From Leucocoprinus leucothites (Eukaryota > Basidiomycota > Agaricomycetes > Agaricales > Agaricaceae): a stretch of 64,000 nucleotides of DNA. Every line of letters begins with the position of its first letter. The stretch's first letter is position 1. A program made the position numbers and the translations under genes. This document shows positions 41,179 to 53,464 of this stretch, piece after piece. Under the pieces are notes generated by a model. The model saw only the letters and a list, made by a program, of their open reading frames with translations. It did no database searches and had not been told where the DNA came from. The stretch covers positions 1,922,001 to 1,986,000 of the forward strand of contig JAACJO010000009.1 in NCBI GenBank assembly GCA_013368445.1, in the 5' to 3' direction.

Positions 41179-41429
41179 AGGCCATGTTCGGTTTTATTGT
41201 GTCTTGCTCCCACTCACCTATGTTCAGCTTTTGCTCCGAGACTGGGAGCGCGCTTGTTTTCTTTGATACTCAGACAGTGCGGGAGAATGCTTCCATTCTA
41301 TTCCATTCATTTATATGGATGTGAATAACTAACATCGCATTCGGTCATCCCTTCATTATGAGGCGGGCCGTTAGTGAGCACTTTATACTGAATAGCAATG
41401 ACCCAGGTTACCAAGATTAAATAAGTAAC

Positions 41430-42699
41430 AGGTGCATGTTTTTGGTATCAAGGCTGCGAGTTGCTTATAGGGGGTCGGTCTCGAGAAGTTCGAGGTTTTC
41501 AAGGTGACCACTACTTCTCCATCATCCAACTCTCAATTCTTCCGCTGTCGATCACGATCAGCATGAGCCGGTGAGTCAATTGATCACATCAATCTCTGAC
41601 CAAAGGTGCTATTTTGCTCGATCCACTATCTCCACCATTCAATTCACTTCATTCTCGACGCAATGCTCGCCTCCTTGACTGTCCAACGAACAGAGAACTG
41701 CATTCTCGTCCCGAGCGGATACCCCACAACATGTTCAGGCGCTGGTATTTCTATGCGAACGACTATTCTGGGATTCCCGAGAACTAAGGACTGAAGCGCT
41801 CTATGACCGAAGACTCTGTACGCTATGCTATGCGAACGAAGCGTTTCATTAAGCGATGCAGCAGCTTCAATCTTCCACTGAGCTCGGTACTTATGCACTG
41901 ACCCATCACTCAGGAGAAATTGTGCAGCTAATTTATCCCAGCGAGCTCAACTTCTGTCCAACGAGGAACGTGGTGAAATGGTACCCCATAAGGGATGAAA
42001 GGCCGAGCTTGGGGTATCAAAATTCATCCTAAAATCGCTCACTCACACGCACTCCTCTTTCACCGCCTGTCGGAACTCAGCTTTCATCTCAAACGAGCCG
42101 GGACCACCTTGAGCCTTCTGAAGAAATGTCGGCAAGTAGTGCAGGAAAAGGCCTGCGGTTGAACCCGAAGCTGTCGGTTTCCTCAATCACACGGATCTGG
42201 CACAATCTGCCGCCACCGGGTGGTGCTTGAAGTGTGGGGGTAATCCAGTGTTAATTCAGTTTTCGCTCAAAATATCGCTGGTACCGGTAGCAGGATGCAA
42301 TATTGCGTCATATCGACTGATGTGGCCCTTGGAACAATGAAACTTCGGTGATACCGAAATACCAGCAAGTGCAAAACACTTGTGCCCACCAGCGGTAAGA
42401 TCGCGTTTGGGATACTTACACTGCTTATTTGTATAGGAATCATTGATACTGATCGTAATATTTGTGGAGAAAGTGACAAAGTCATCATAGCCTGGATGCC
42501 GGCAACTCTGATTCCTTGGCAAGCGCGACATATTTTTGGCACGACCCAAGGGTGTACCGCCGCGAACAGCGATAATGTGAGTGTGTTCGAGTAAAGAAAG
42601 ACCCAAAGAGGATTGAAATTCTTACCTAGCCAATTTTTGTTTCCGCAGGGCTACCTGTGTTGCGCGATTGTGAATTACTACATTGTTAAATTGATTTGA
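41430..42699 (+). pseudogene. Gene D, unit 4
   Basis: Type I copy. The block ALFC/GAIL..PTTCSGAG is present; the 3' exons read IFVEKVTKSS in one frame and lose the ETLIPIIEL start through a short deletion (ctgatcgtaatatttg). The last exon ends IVKLI with stop at 42697. Confidence 0.35.
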
Positions 42700-43106
42700 G
42701 ATGCGTATGATTATCCATGAACGCTCGGTTTACGTTTGCCAACGCTGCAACTTCTTCCGCTCTTGGCATTTGTGCCCGCCATACCCATTCTTGGACAGCA
42801 AGGTTCCAAAACCGGCCGTTTCGAGATTTTCTAGTGTCTTTAACAATGTTTCGGAATTGACAGCATCTCTATTCACCCGGACGTAGGCCCTCATGAAGAT
42901 GAAGTCCGCTCTTTTGCTCCACGGCCTTGATCCTCAACACGGCTTAGTACTACGAGTCGAAGGCAACAGTGCCATGGCCAGAATCACATAAAAGCCCTCA
43001 CTCGACAGACACATTCTTCAGTTCCCCTCGTCCTTTCTACTCCCTTCGAGACTCGGACATCCTTCGCTGCCTACGCACTTCTACGCATAACCCAGACAAT
43101 CCCATA

Positions 43107-43887
43107 ATGCATTTCTCCGTCTCACGCTTTGGGGGCATCTTTGCCTTGGCCCTCCTCACCGTGACTTCTGCCGTCCCCACTGCCGAGGTCAGGGGCACCG
43201 CTGATATGGCCCAACGCGACGTTCTCTCCGACGGTCAAGTCTCCCGCCGCTCTCCGGGGCTTGAGGCTCGACACCTCAATGAGTTTGAGGTCTCCCGCAG
43301 GGAAGAAAACTCCATCGAGCGACGACAAGCTGCCGATATAGCGAAAAGTGTCGGTGGACTCATAAGCTCAATCCTTGAGCAGGTTGAACACGATAACGAG
43401 GTACGTTTTCAATCTCATCTACACCAAGCGAACGCGAGTAAAGAATAACACTTTGATCATAGGGCCGAGGAAAGTTTACCCAAGACATAGTTGCAAAGGG
43501 TCGTGAACAATTCCCTGATTTCAACTGGGTGGCTTGTCACACCAAGCACGAGACCCAATTCGATGGCGAACAAGGCAAGGACTGGGGACATCAACACCAA
43601 GAGTTTGATATCCAGATCGGCGGAACCATTGGGTAGGCATTGTGTATGTGTTGCTAGGAATGAAGCTAATGCTTTGTTAGATATGAGATATATTGGCTGA
43701 GGAGTGGGACGTTCAGGAGGCAAGGCGATGGAGGCTATCTCAACGTGAGTTGGCTCACCGGTCCCGATGTCAAATATTGATCACATACTGATAAAATATT
43801 TTTGTTCTGGATCAGTGGGCTTGGTCAGGGGCTATTAGTGGAACCGAGGATAATGGTGCCACTGTCCATTTCGTTGCCCCGACCTAA
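43107..43887 (+). CDS. Gene B4, small secreted protein, array copy 4
   Basis: Intact copy with exons 43107-43400, 43463-43632, 43681-43744 and 43816-43887 (199 aa). Signal MHFSVSRFGGIFALALLTVTSA. Val-Pro replaces Ile-Pro after the signal, and the pro-region has NEFEVSRRE where the others have NEFGVSRRE. The domain is unchanged. Confidence 0.85.
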
Positions 43888-44646
43888 GGTGATATATGTA
43901 CCCAGCGCCACCAACACGGGCATGCGATCGTTACTTTGATATATTAGTGTCTTCTTTCGTTCTTCCTTTGACCCTTATATATTCATCTTTGACTAGTCCA
44001 AACCTTTCTCTCTTCCCTTGTGTCAGTTACCTGAATGAACTTTTATGTAACCTTGATAATAGTCGCAATGCAAAGCAGTCGAACGTTACCTTACACTTCC
44101 TGTTAGTCTTGTATTCTCAGGTTAAGCTCAATTCTGTTTAAGATTTTCAAGTTTCATACGACTAAGCTGAAAGCCTGGCCACCGTGACCATGAACTGATT
44201 TTCTGAGCGGATAAGTGAAAAATCTTGCAAATACTCTTGAGTTAAATGTTCTCGTCCGCTGGTGTGACCTGAATCAATTTGTTCTTAGTGCTCTATCTTT
44301 TCCAGCTAGAGTACCAACAAAAAGTCTCGACCTCTCAGCGTTTATGTTGAAACTCAACCCTCGGAGTCAGGATGAATTAGTATAATGCTCTTCATGATTT
44401 TTCTTTACTTTTCGAGATCTTATAATATCCATCACCAGCTTAAGCACATCGGGAACTCAGCGGTGGTCTCTTGTATCTATGCCGCTTCCGGGACCTGAGT
44501 GCACCGAGTTCTGACCAGCCCGTTGTGGTAAGGGTCATAGATCACTTTGTGGATATCTCATTGCTACAAGCCTACACTCAAGTCATGACTTCAGGCTCTG
44601 GTCTCAAATGAAGCGTAAGTGCACAGCCGCGTACAACTCATCGCGT
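43888..44646. other. Spacer after B4
   Basis: Same spacer as after B1, no gene; ends at the GH16 junction of unit 5. Confidence 0.6.
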
Positions 44647-46563
44647 CGGCTCTGGCCTTCTATCATCCTCTTACCCTCCTCCCCAGCCTACTCCCTCGCC
44701 TTCCCCGCACCAGGTGGTCAATCAGCCGTAGAGGATGGGGAGATTGCAAGAATAGTAGTTGATCTGGTGGTGTGAAAGCTCGTGGGCTCAAGTAGGCCTA
44801 TATTCACTTCCGGCTCATGGCACAAGTCTGGGGCAACCCACCCACCTGAGCATTGATGTACTACCAGTGAATCCCCAGACCAGCGGTGTGTAGAGAAGAG
44901 TCATCGTTGGAGTTGGAGCGTAGTGAGCCAACCCAAGTTCCCTTTCGACCATCGTTGATAGGTGTCCAGGTCCAGAGACGCTGGGTCTTGGAGGTCTAGA
45001 AAAGGCCTCAGCCACTGGGAGACGGTGGGACAGACTCAGAAGCTCGTTGATACCTAAGCAGATTGCCCCAAGCAGAAAACTAACAAGGAGTAACATTATT
45101 ATTTTATCGAACGTCAAATACATTAGTATTGCTTTGAAACGATATAAAACTCAGCAAAGCAAATAAAAACTCGTAGCGCCCTTTAAACACCCTCGAAAAC
45201 TCCACAAATACCTGGGAATCGAAGCTATCAACCCTCTTACTGACCTACAAACTCTGTCACAACAGGCGGGGCGCCAGGAGACATAGGAAAATTGGGGGCT
45301 GGAGCCGACACCCCAGCTGCTGCCTGACTCACAGCACCGTGACCATCAGACACCGGCACTCCAACAATAGGAGGATGACCTTGCACTCCCATAGCTCTCA
45401 TTGCCCCCTCTCCTCACGAGGAAACTCTCCCTCAACATACATCCTCCCCAGAGGCCAAGGCGGCGGATCCAACTATGTGCTGAGTTCCCTCGCATATGGG
45501 CCTTGCCTTCTTTCTATTTCCAGATGTTCGGATAGTTTGGGATGAAGAGAAAGAGTTTTGTGCAGGAGTGGCATACATATATGATGGAGTGGGATGAGGT
45601 TTTATGTTGATAGTGGGTTGGATGCTGTCCTTGAGTTGACGGTACGCAGCGGGCACGGGTTTTGGGGAAAAGGTGGGTGGGTGTTGGGTTCTCTTCTTCG
45701 TTGTGCTGGCGCTGATGTTACACATATTTTGCAGAGAGCACAGAATGGCTCTTCCCAAGTCGTCGTAACAAATCTGTACTCGAACAGCAGCCCAAACGCA
45801 CCTTTTGACCAACGTCTTTATTTCTCCCTCCCCTCTCCCTCACACTAACCCTTCTCCCTTGCAGCATTCTACTTGACAATCTCACTCGCCGTTGGTGGTA
45901 CATCCGGTTGGTTTCCAGGTTACATCGGCGAAAAACCGCGGCCCGACGGGTCACTCAGTGCGTTTTCATGTTTCATCACCTGTACCAGAATTCTGACGGA
46001 TGATATATTTGTAGTCGCGATGAGAGATTTCGCAAAAGCGCAGGATACGTAGGGTCAGACTTGGTCCAATGATAAGAGTTTTAGGATGTGAGTCTTTCTT
46101 CCTCAGTTTCTTTCGGGGCATTGGTCCCTTCGTTTGGTGTAGTTAGAGCCAAGCGGGTACCGAGAGTGTCTGTGGCTTAGAGTATCGAGACGACGAGTGG
46201 AAGACAGCATAGTAGAGGGAGACATGTTGACATGTCTGAGCGAGCAGTCTTATAAGAGATGTCATTCTTGTCAGGAGTCCCCTGAGTTACTAATTAGTAC
46301 TCGGTTCGGATCCTCCTCCTCTGTGACCTTGGCTAGCATCTAGCTTTACTTGCTCCTGTGTCATGTTCTTGATTCATTCGACGCCCTGTGCTTGCCTCGT
46401 GGGTTGATGATGAGAGTCCTGGGACAAGTCTGAAGGACTTGTTATGATATGTTGTGATAATGCTTCGATCATTCGAGCGATCGTGACCCTGAGTACCTTG
46501 GTTAACTTACTGACTTGCTTACTCTTGGTTAGTGATTATGTCAAGATGTGGGAGAAGTATTGA
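44647..46563 (+). pseudogene. GH16 3' fragment F5, unit 5 (interrupted)
   Basis: 5'-truncated GH16 copy split by a 0.68-kb insertion (44716-45396). It also has small deletions (around tatgggccttgcc and in the WDEKWMRFYVD segment) and a changed last codon (KY-stop in place of KC-stop). Not functional. Confidence 0.8.
44716..45396. mobile_element. 0.68-kb foreign insertion in F5, possibly captured gene sequence
   Basis: This segment is absent from the other GH16 copies, where caggt is followed directly by ctcatcac. I see no terminal inverted repeats and no clear target-site duplication. On the - strand it holds coding-like pieces: MGVQGHPPIVGVPVSDGHGA onward to PPVVTEFVG followed by a gtcagtaag donor-like site, and a 102-codon frame (45123-44815) with a hydrophobic start (IIMLLLVSFLLGAICLG). 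It could be a duplicated gene fragment used as filler in break repair; the type call is tentative. Confidence 0.4.
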
Positions 46564-47161
46564 TGGATGGTCTCGTGTGTTCTCGAGGACTTGGCTGGAT
46601 ATTGGAGGAGTGGAATTGGAATAGGAGGAGGATGGGTTGACGCTGATTCGTCTTTGGATCGGATGGATGGACTGGTGGTGGTGTGATTGCTTTGGTACTG
46701 GTATCTTTATCTCCCCCTTTCACGCAGTTCTGAGATTGTGTTTTCTTGCTACGACACGGACAAACGTCGGACCTGATTCACTTTTTTGTACATTACGTCA
46801 CATTACTTAGATAGTCGCTTATACATGTTGCAATTATGCTTTTTCCCTGTGTTAGGTTGTTGAAAGTAAGGGTTCAGTTATGTACAGCAGAATAGACTCA
46901 AAACGTGGCTAAAAACTTGGATAGTGAAATGGGGGAGTTGATAACAACTAGGCGTTCGAGTTACATGGGTATTCATATATTTGACTCATCATTTCCGATA
47001 TAGGAGATTATGACATACCGCCCGTGCCAACATTTTGAGGGCCGAAAAGAGCAAGTTCATAAGTAGGTCCCACGAAATGTCTTAGCCCCCTCACTCTCGT
47101 AACCCCCAGCCACAACAACAACAACTTCTCCCCTACCACACCTCACCTTTTTACAATCATC
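46564..47161. other. Spacer between F5 and gene A5
   Basis: Repeat copy of the unit 1 spacer with several small deletions, no gene. Confidence 0.5.
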
Positions 47162-47925
47162 ATGGAAGCCATAGCTAGGAGATTAGGAGAATACCACATG
47201 GATCAAGTCCGCTATCTGCCCCGGGCTGAACTCACAGAGCACTACATCGTCGAATACAAAGCCTGGATGGAACGCAAAGTGCTCTTGCCGCCCCAAGACA
47301 ACTTGGAGAAGTGTGAGGCCTTTTTTGCTTTTTGTGGTGAAATTTGTGGTATGCAGCCTGTTACACCCGGAGAGTGCGTAATGGACTCCCCTTGCAAAGG
47401 CTTGTAATATACTTGACAGGGCGTGGTCAGTCATGTACGGATTACCCTTGCTTGTGCGGGGGCTTGTCAGGCTATTACGGATAGAGATATGATGCATATG
47501 GATGCAGAAGAGAGTGGGGATACATTTGCTCTTGCTTGGAAATACATGTACGTGATCACCATCTTCCGAGTTTTGCTCAGGCCAATCGATTTCTCCACTT
47601 GTCCTCCAAAAGGGAGCGATATTATCCATCCCCGGCGACAAATGTCACTACTGTGGAATCACTCCCAGGTCTCAGGCTCGCAGATGGCCCATCCTATGAT
47701 TTTCCCTCCCCACCGCGATAGGATATTGCTGAGAGTCTCCCTGGACAAACCACTCGGTATCGTGATGCTAGGACCAGGGAAATTAAAGAGTGTGAAGTGC
47801 TTGATCATGGGTGGAGTGATTTGACGGGAGAGTGGTTAATGATTTCGCATGAGAGCGACGGTTCTGGTGAGGTGATGATTTCGGTTGGAGAGATGGAGGA
47901 TATTGTTAAACTGTCCGATTCGTAA
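47162..47925 (+). pseudogene. Gene A5, unit 5 (frameshifted)
   Basis: Exon 1 is open from MEAIARRLGEYHMDQVRYLP and lacks a short in-frame segment (about 15 bp) relative to units 1 and 2. The donor is gtgcgt after CCC-GGA-GA. Exon 2 begins at the acceptor gtcag before TCATGTACGG. A small deletion after KYMYVITIF shifts the frame; the shifted frame stays open for 133 codons in total but ends early at GGVI. The original tail frame (RYRDARTREIKECEVLDHGW to EMEDIVKLSDS) is still open. Confidence 0.55.
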
Positions 47926-48188
47926 ATTATGTTTGTTTATTGTATTAACTGTTGAATCCCCCAAAAGCCGCCTAGACACATTTTGTTCAGTTATCTTGTT
48001 TTTATTGTATCTTGCTCCCAATCGACTATGTTCAGCTTCTGGTTTGGGATTGAGCGTACGCTTGATTTCTTTGATACTCAGGTGGTGTGGGCAAATGCTT
48101 CCGTTCTATTCCATTCATTTATATTATGGACATGAATAACTGACATCGCATTTGGTCATCCCTTCATCACGAGGCGGGCTGTTGGTTC

Positions 48189-48333
48189 GCATCAGAGATT
48201 TCCGGAAAAAAATGGTTCGAGCTGATCACAGAACCTCTCACAATATAGTCCAATATAAGCAATATTATATTATACCGGAATGTGAGGGGTTGCATGATCA
48301 GGTCAAGCCATTTTTTCCAGGATTCTCTGATGC
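48189..48333. mobile_element. 145-bp foldback (MITE-like) element
   Basis: This insertion interrupts sequence that is continuous in units 4, 6 and 8. The left arm begins gcatcagagatttccggaaa; the right arm, reverse-complemented, begins gcatcagagaatcctggaaa. The arms stay similar for about 54 nt each (roughly three quarters identical), leaving a 38-nt AT-rich centre. No coding capacity. The flanks are gttggttc and ttggagcac; a clean target-site duplication is not obvious. Confidence 0.75.
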
Positions 48334-48379
48334 TTGGAGCACATTATAATACGGAAAAGCAATGACCCAGGTCACTAAA

Positions 48380-49672
48380 GTATATGTTTGGGAATCAAAG
48401 ACTGCGAGTTGCTGATAGAGGGTCGGCCTCGAGATGTTCAGGATTTTACCACTACTGTACTTCTCGATCATCCAACTCTCAATTCTCCTGCTGCCGATCA
48501 CGATCAGCATGAGCCGGTGAGTCAATTGATCACATCAATCTCTGACCAAAGGCGCTATTTTGCTCGATCCACCCTCTCCACCATTCAACTCACTTCATTC
48601 TCGACACGATGCTCGTCTTCTTGACTGTCCAACGAACAGAGAACTGCATTCTCGTCCCGAGCGGATACCCACAACATGTTCAGGCGCTGATATTTCTACG
48701 CGAACGACTATTCTGGGATTCCCGAGAACTAAGGACTGAAGCGCTCTATGACCGAAGACTCTGTACGCTATGCTATGCGAACTGGGTGTTTCATTAAGCG
48801 GTGCAGCAGCTTCAATCTTCCACTGATCTCAGTATGAACGCACTGACCCATCACTCAGGAGAAATTGTGCAGCTAATCCATCCCAGCAAACTCAACTTCT
48901 GACCAACGAGGAACGTGGTGAAATGGTACCCCATAAGGGATGAAAGACCGAGCTTGGGGTATCAAAATTCATCCTAAAATCGCTCACTCGCATGCACTCC
49001 TCTTTCACTGCCTGTCGGGACTCAGCTTTCATCTCAAACGAGCCGGGACCACCTTGAGCCTTCTGAAGAAATGTTGGCAAGTAGTGCAGGAAAGGCCTGC
49101 GGTTGAACCCGAAGCTGTCGGTCTCCTCAACCACATGGATCTGGCACAATCTGGCACAATCTGGCACCACTGGGTGGTGCTTTCAGTGAGAGTAATCCAG
49201 TTTTAATTCAGATTTCGCTCAAAATATCGCTGGTACCGGTAGTAAGCACACTCTCGTGCATTATTGCGTCATATCGACTGATGTGGCCCTTGGAACAGTG
49301 AAACTTCGGTGATACCGGAATACCAGCGAGTGCCAAACACTCGTGCTCACCAGCGGTAAGATCGCGTTTGGGATACTTACACTAAGCTTATTTGTATAAG
49401 AAACATTGATATTGATCACTGAGCTTCGTAATATTTGTGGGGAAAGTGACAAAGTCATCATCGCCTGGATGCCGGCAACTCTGATTCCTTGGCAAGTGCG
49501 ACTTATTTTTGGCACGACCCAAGGGTGTACCACCGCGAACAGCGATAATGTGAGTGTGTTCGTGTAAAGAAAGAGTCAAAGATGATTGAAATTGTTGCCT
49601 AGCTAATTGCTGTTTCTACAGGACTACCCATGTTGCGCGATTCTGAATTGCTACATTGCTAAATGTACTTGA
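48380..49672 (+). pseudogene. Gene D, unit 5
   Basis: Type I copy. The block LTVQRTENCILVPSGYPQHV and the 3' exons (VIIAWMPATLIPWQV..) are readable, and the last exon DYPCCAILNCYIAKCT stops at 49670. Three tctggcacaa units. Exon 5' ends are uncertain. Confidence 0.35.
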
Positions 49673-50073
49673 GAGGCGTATGATTATCCATGAACACTCG
49701 GTTTATGTTCGCCAGCGCTCCAATTTCTTCGGCCCTGGGCATTTGTGCCCGCCATACCCAACCTCGGATAGCAAAGCTCCAACACCAGCCGTTTCGATAT
49801 TTTCTAGCTTACTTTGACAATGTTTCGGAATTGACAACATTACGATTCACTCTGATGTAGGCGCTCGTGAAGTCCGCTCTTTTGTTCCACGGCCTTAATC
49901 ATCCACACGGCTGAGTACTACGAGTCGAAGGCAACAATGTCATGGCCAGAATCATATAAAAGCCCTCACTCAACAAACACATTCTTCAGTTCACCTCGTC
50001 CTTTCTACTCCCCTCGAGACTCGGACATCCTTCGCTGCCTACGCACTTGACACATAACCCAGACAACCCCATA

Positions 50074-50850
50074 ATGCATTTCTCCGTCTCACGCTTTGGG
50101 GGCATCGTCACATTGGCCCTCCTCACCATGGCTTCTGCCATCCCCACTGCTGAGGTCAGGGCCGCTGACATGACCCAACGCGACGTTCTCTCCGACGGTC
50201 AAGTCTCCCGCCGCTCCCCGGGACTTGAGGCTCGACACCTCAATGAGTTTGGGGTCTCCCGCAGGGAAGATAACTCCATCGAGCGACGACAAGCTGCCGA
50301 TATAGCGAAAAGTGTCGGCGGACTCATAAGTTCAATCCTTGAGCAGGTTGAACACGATAACGAGGTACGTTTTCAATCTCGTCTACACCAACCGAGCACG
50401 AGCAAAGACCAACACTTTGATCATAGGGCCGAGGAAAGTTTACCCAGGACATAGTTGCAAAGGGTCGTGAACAATTCCCTGATTTCAACTGGGTGGCTTG
50501 TCACACCAAGCACGAGACCCAATTCGATGGCGAACAAGGCAAGGACTGGGGACATCAACACCAAGAGTTTGATATTCAGATCGGCGGAACTATTGGGTAG
50601 GCATTGTGTATGTGTTGCTTGGAATGAGGCTAATGCTTTGTTAGATATGAGATCTATTGGCTGAGGAGTGGGACGTTCAGGAGGCAAGGCGATGGAGGCT
50701 ATCTCAACGTGAGTTGGCTCACCGGCCCCGATGTCAAATATTGATCACATACTAATAAAATATTTTGTTCTGGATCAGTGGGCTTGGTCAGGGGCTATAA
50801 GTGGAACCGAGGATAATGGTGCCACTGTCCATTTCGTTGCCCCGACCTAA
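50074..50850 (+). CDS. Gene B5, small secreted protein, array copy 5
   Basis: Intact copy with exons 50074-50364, 50427-50596, 50645-50708 and 50779-50850 (198 aa). Signal MHFSVSRFGGIVTLALLTMASA, the block II version. One residue is lost in the pro-region (EVRAADMTQ in place of EVRGTADMTQ), and Asp replaces Glu in RREDNS. Its promoter has a full tataaaag. Confidence 0.85.
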
Positions 50851-51597
50851 GGTGATATATGTACCTATCACCACTACCACGGCCATGCGATTGTAACTGT
50901 GATATAACAAGTTCTTCTTTCCTTTTTCGTTTGACTTTTATATATCTATCCTTGACTAGTCAAAGCCTTTCTCTCTTCCCTTGTGTCAGTTACCTGAATG
51001 AACTTTTATGTAACCTTGATAATAGTCGCAATGCAAAGCAGTCGAACGTTACCTTACACTTCCTGTTAGTCTTGTATTCGCAGGTTAAGCTCAACTCTGC
51101 TCAAGACTTTCAAGCTTCGTACGACTAACCTGAAAGCCTGGCCACTGTGACCGTGAACTGAGTTTCCGAACGGATAAGTGAAAAATCTTACAAATACTCC
51201 TGAGTTAAATGTTCTCGTCCGCTGGTGTGACCTGAATAAATTTGTTCTTAGCGCTCTATCTTTTGCGCCTGAAGTACTAAAAAAAAGCCTCGATCTCTTA
51301 GCGTCATGTTGAAACTTAACCCTCGGAGTCAGGATGAATTAGTATAATGCTCTTCATGGTTTTTCTTTACTTTTCGGCATCTTATAACATCCACCGCTGT
51401 GCTCCCGGTGTGCTTAAGCTGGTGGTGGTCTCTTGTATTTATGCCGCTTCCAGGACCTGATTGCACTGAGTTCTGACCAGCCAGTTGTGGTAAGGGTCAT
51501 AGATCACTTTGTGGATATCTCATTGCTATAAGCCTACACTCAAGTCATGACTTCAGGCTCTGGTCTCAAATGTGCGCAGCAGCGTACAACTCATCGT
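50851..51597. other. Spacer after B5
   Basis: Same spacer as after B1, no gene. It ends at the GH16 junction of unit 6. Confidence 0.6.
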
Positions 51598-52860
51598 GTT
51601 GGCTCTGGCCTTCCATCACCCTCTTACCCTCCTCCCCAGCCTACTCCTTCGCCTTCCCCGCATCAGGTCTCATCACCCTCCTCTCCTCATGAGGAAACTC
51701 TCCCTCAACATACACCCTCCCCAGAGGCCAAGGCGGCGGATCCAACAATGTGCTGAGTTCCCTCGCGTATGGACCTTTGCCTCCGCTCTATTTCCAGATA
51801 TTCAGATGGTTTGGGATGAAGAGAAAGAGTTTTGCGCAGGGGTGACATATATATGTGATGGAGTGGATGAGAAGTGGATAAAGTTTTATGTGGATAGTCA
51901 GTTGGATGCTGTCCTTGAGTTGACGGTACGCAGCGGGCACGGGTTTTGGGAAAAAGGCGGGTGGGTGTTGGGTTCTCTTCTTTGTTGTGCTGGCGCTGAT
52001 GTTATACAGAATCCTGCAAACAGCACAGAATGGGTCTTCCCAAGTCGTAACAAATCCGTACTCGAACAGCAGCCCAAACGCACCTTTCGATCGACGTCCG
52101 TAGCTCTGTTTTCTCTCTCCCACACTACACTAACCCCCTCTCGCTTGCAGCATTCTACTTGACAATCTCATTCACCGTCGATGGTACATCTGGTTGGTTC
52201 CCAGATTACATTGGTGAAAAACCGTGGTTCGACGGGTCACTCAGTATGTTTCATATGTTTCAACACTTGTACGAGGATTCTGATGGATGATACATTTGTA
52301 GCGGCGATGAGAGATATTGCGAAGGCGCAGGATACGTGGAGTCAGACTTGGTCTGGTGATAAGAGTTTTAGGATGTGAGTCTTTTCTCCTCAATTTGTTT
52401 CGATGGTGTTCCTGGATTCGATGAAGCTGGAGGAAAGCGGGTACCGAGAGTGCCTGTGGCTCGAAAGTATCGAGATGACGAGTGGCAGACAGGACGAGCA
52501 GGAGGTGTCGACATGTTGACATGTCCGAGCGAGCAGACTTATGAGGGATGTCATTCTTGTCAGCAGTCCCTCGAGTTACTAATTAGTACCCGGCCGGGAT
52601 CGTCCTCCTCTGTGGCCAAGGCTATTGCTTGCTCCTGTGTCATGTTCTTGATTCACTCGATGTTTGGGTTGTGTGCCTCGTAGGTTGATGACGATGAGAG
52701 TCTTGGGACAAGTCTAAAGGACTTGTTATGATATGTTTTGTGATGCAAGCCTCGATCATTCGGGCGATCAACTTTAATTATACCCCTGAATACCCTGGTT
52801 AACTTACTGACTTGCTTACTCTTGGTTAGTGATTACATGAAGATGTGGGAGAAGTGTTGA
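51598..52860 (+). pseudogene. GH16 3' fragment F6, unit 6
   Basis: 5'-truncated GH16 copy with frameshifts. A TGA follows the former ASGLITLL segment (cctcatgagga), and several short indels follow (WDEKWIKFYVDSQ segment). The last exon still reads DYMKMWEKC. Confidence 0.8.
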
Positions 52861-53464
52861 GGGATCGTCTCGCGTGTTCTCGAGGATTTGATAGGATATT
52901 TGACTCGTTGGAAGGAGGACTCAATCTGGAATGGGAGGAGAATGGGTTGATGCTGGTCGTTTGATTGTTGAGTGACTGCTTCGGTACTGGTATCTTTATC
53001 CACCTCTTTCACGCAGTATTCTGAGATTGTGTTTTCTTGCTACGACACGGACAACGTCGAACTTGAATTCGTTTTCTGTACGGTACGTTACATTACTTAA
53101 ATAGCCGGTTATACATGCACTCCATTTGTACTTTTTTCTTTGTGTTGGGTTGTTGGAAGTAAGGGTTCAGTTATAATCGTGGAATTTACATTCGACAATG
53201 GAATAGACTCGAAACGTGGCCAAAAACTTTGGATGGTGAATTAGGGGCGTTGCTAACAACTAGGCGGTCGACTCACATACGTACGCGTACATTTGGCTCA
53301 TCATTTCCAATATAGGAGATTATGACAAACCACTTGTGCCAACATTTTGAAACTGAAAGAGGAAGTTCATAAGTACCACGAAAATGTCTAAGCCCCCACT
53401 CCTCACTCTCATTCCCAACCGCAATAACAACTCCCCTGCCACACCTAACCTTTTTACAATCATC
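52861..53464. other. Spacer between F6 and gene A6
   Basis: Repeat copy of the unit 1 spacer, no gene. Confidence 0.5.

Larger units (their letters stand above)
26019..44646 (+). repeat. Array block I (units 1-4)
   Basis: First half of the array. Its four B genes lie 19394, 19391, 19060 and 18945 bp before the B genes of block II in the same order, and the pattern of missing parts (full, full, A-tail only, no F) is broadly matched there. The divergent B variant is the third unit in both blocks. Confidence 0.7.
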
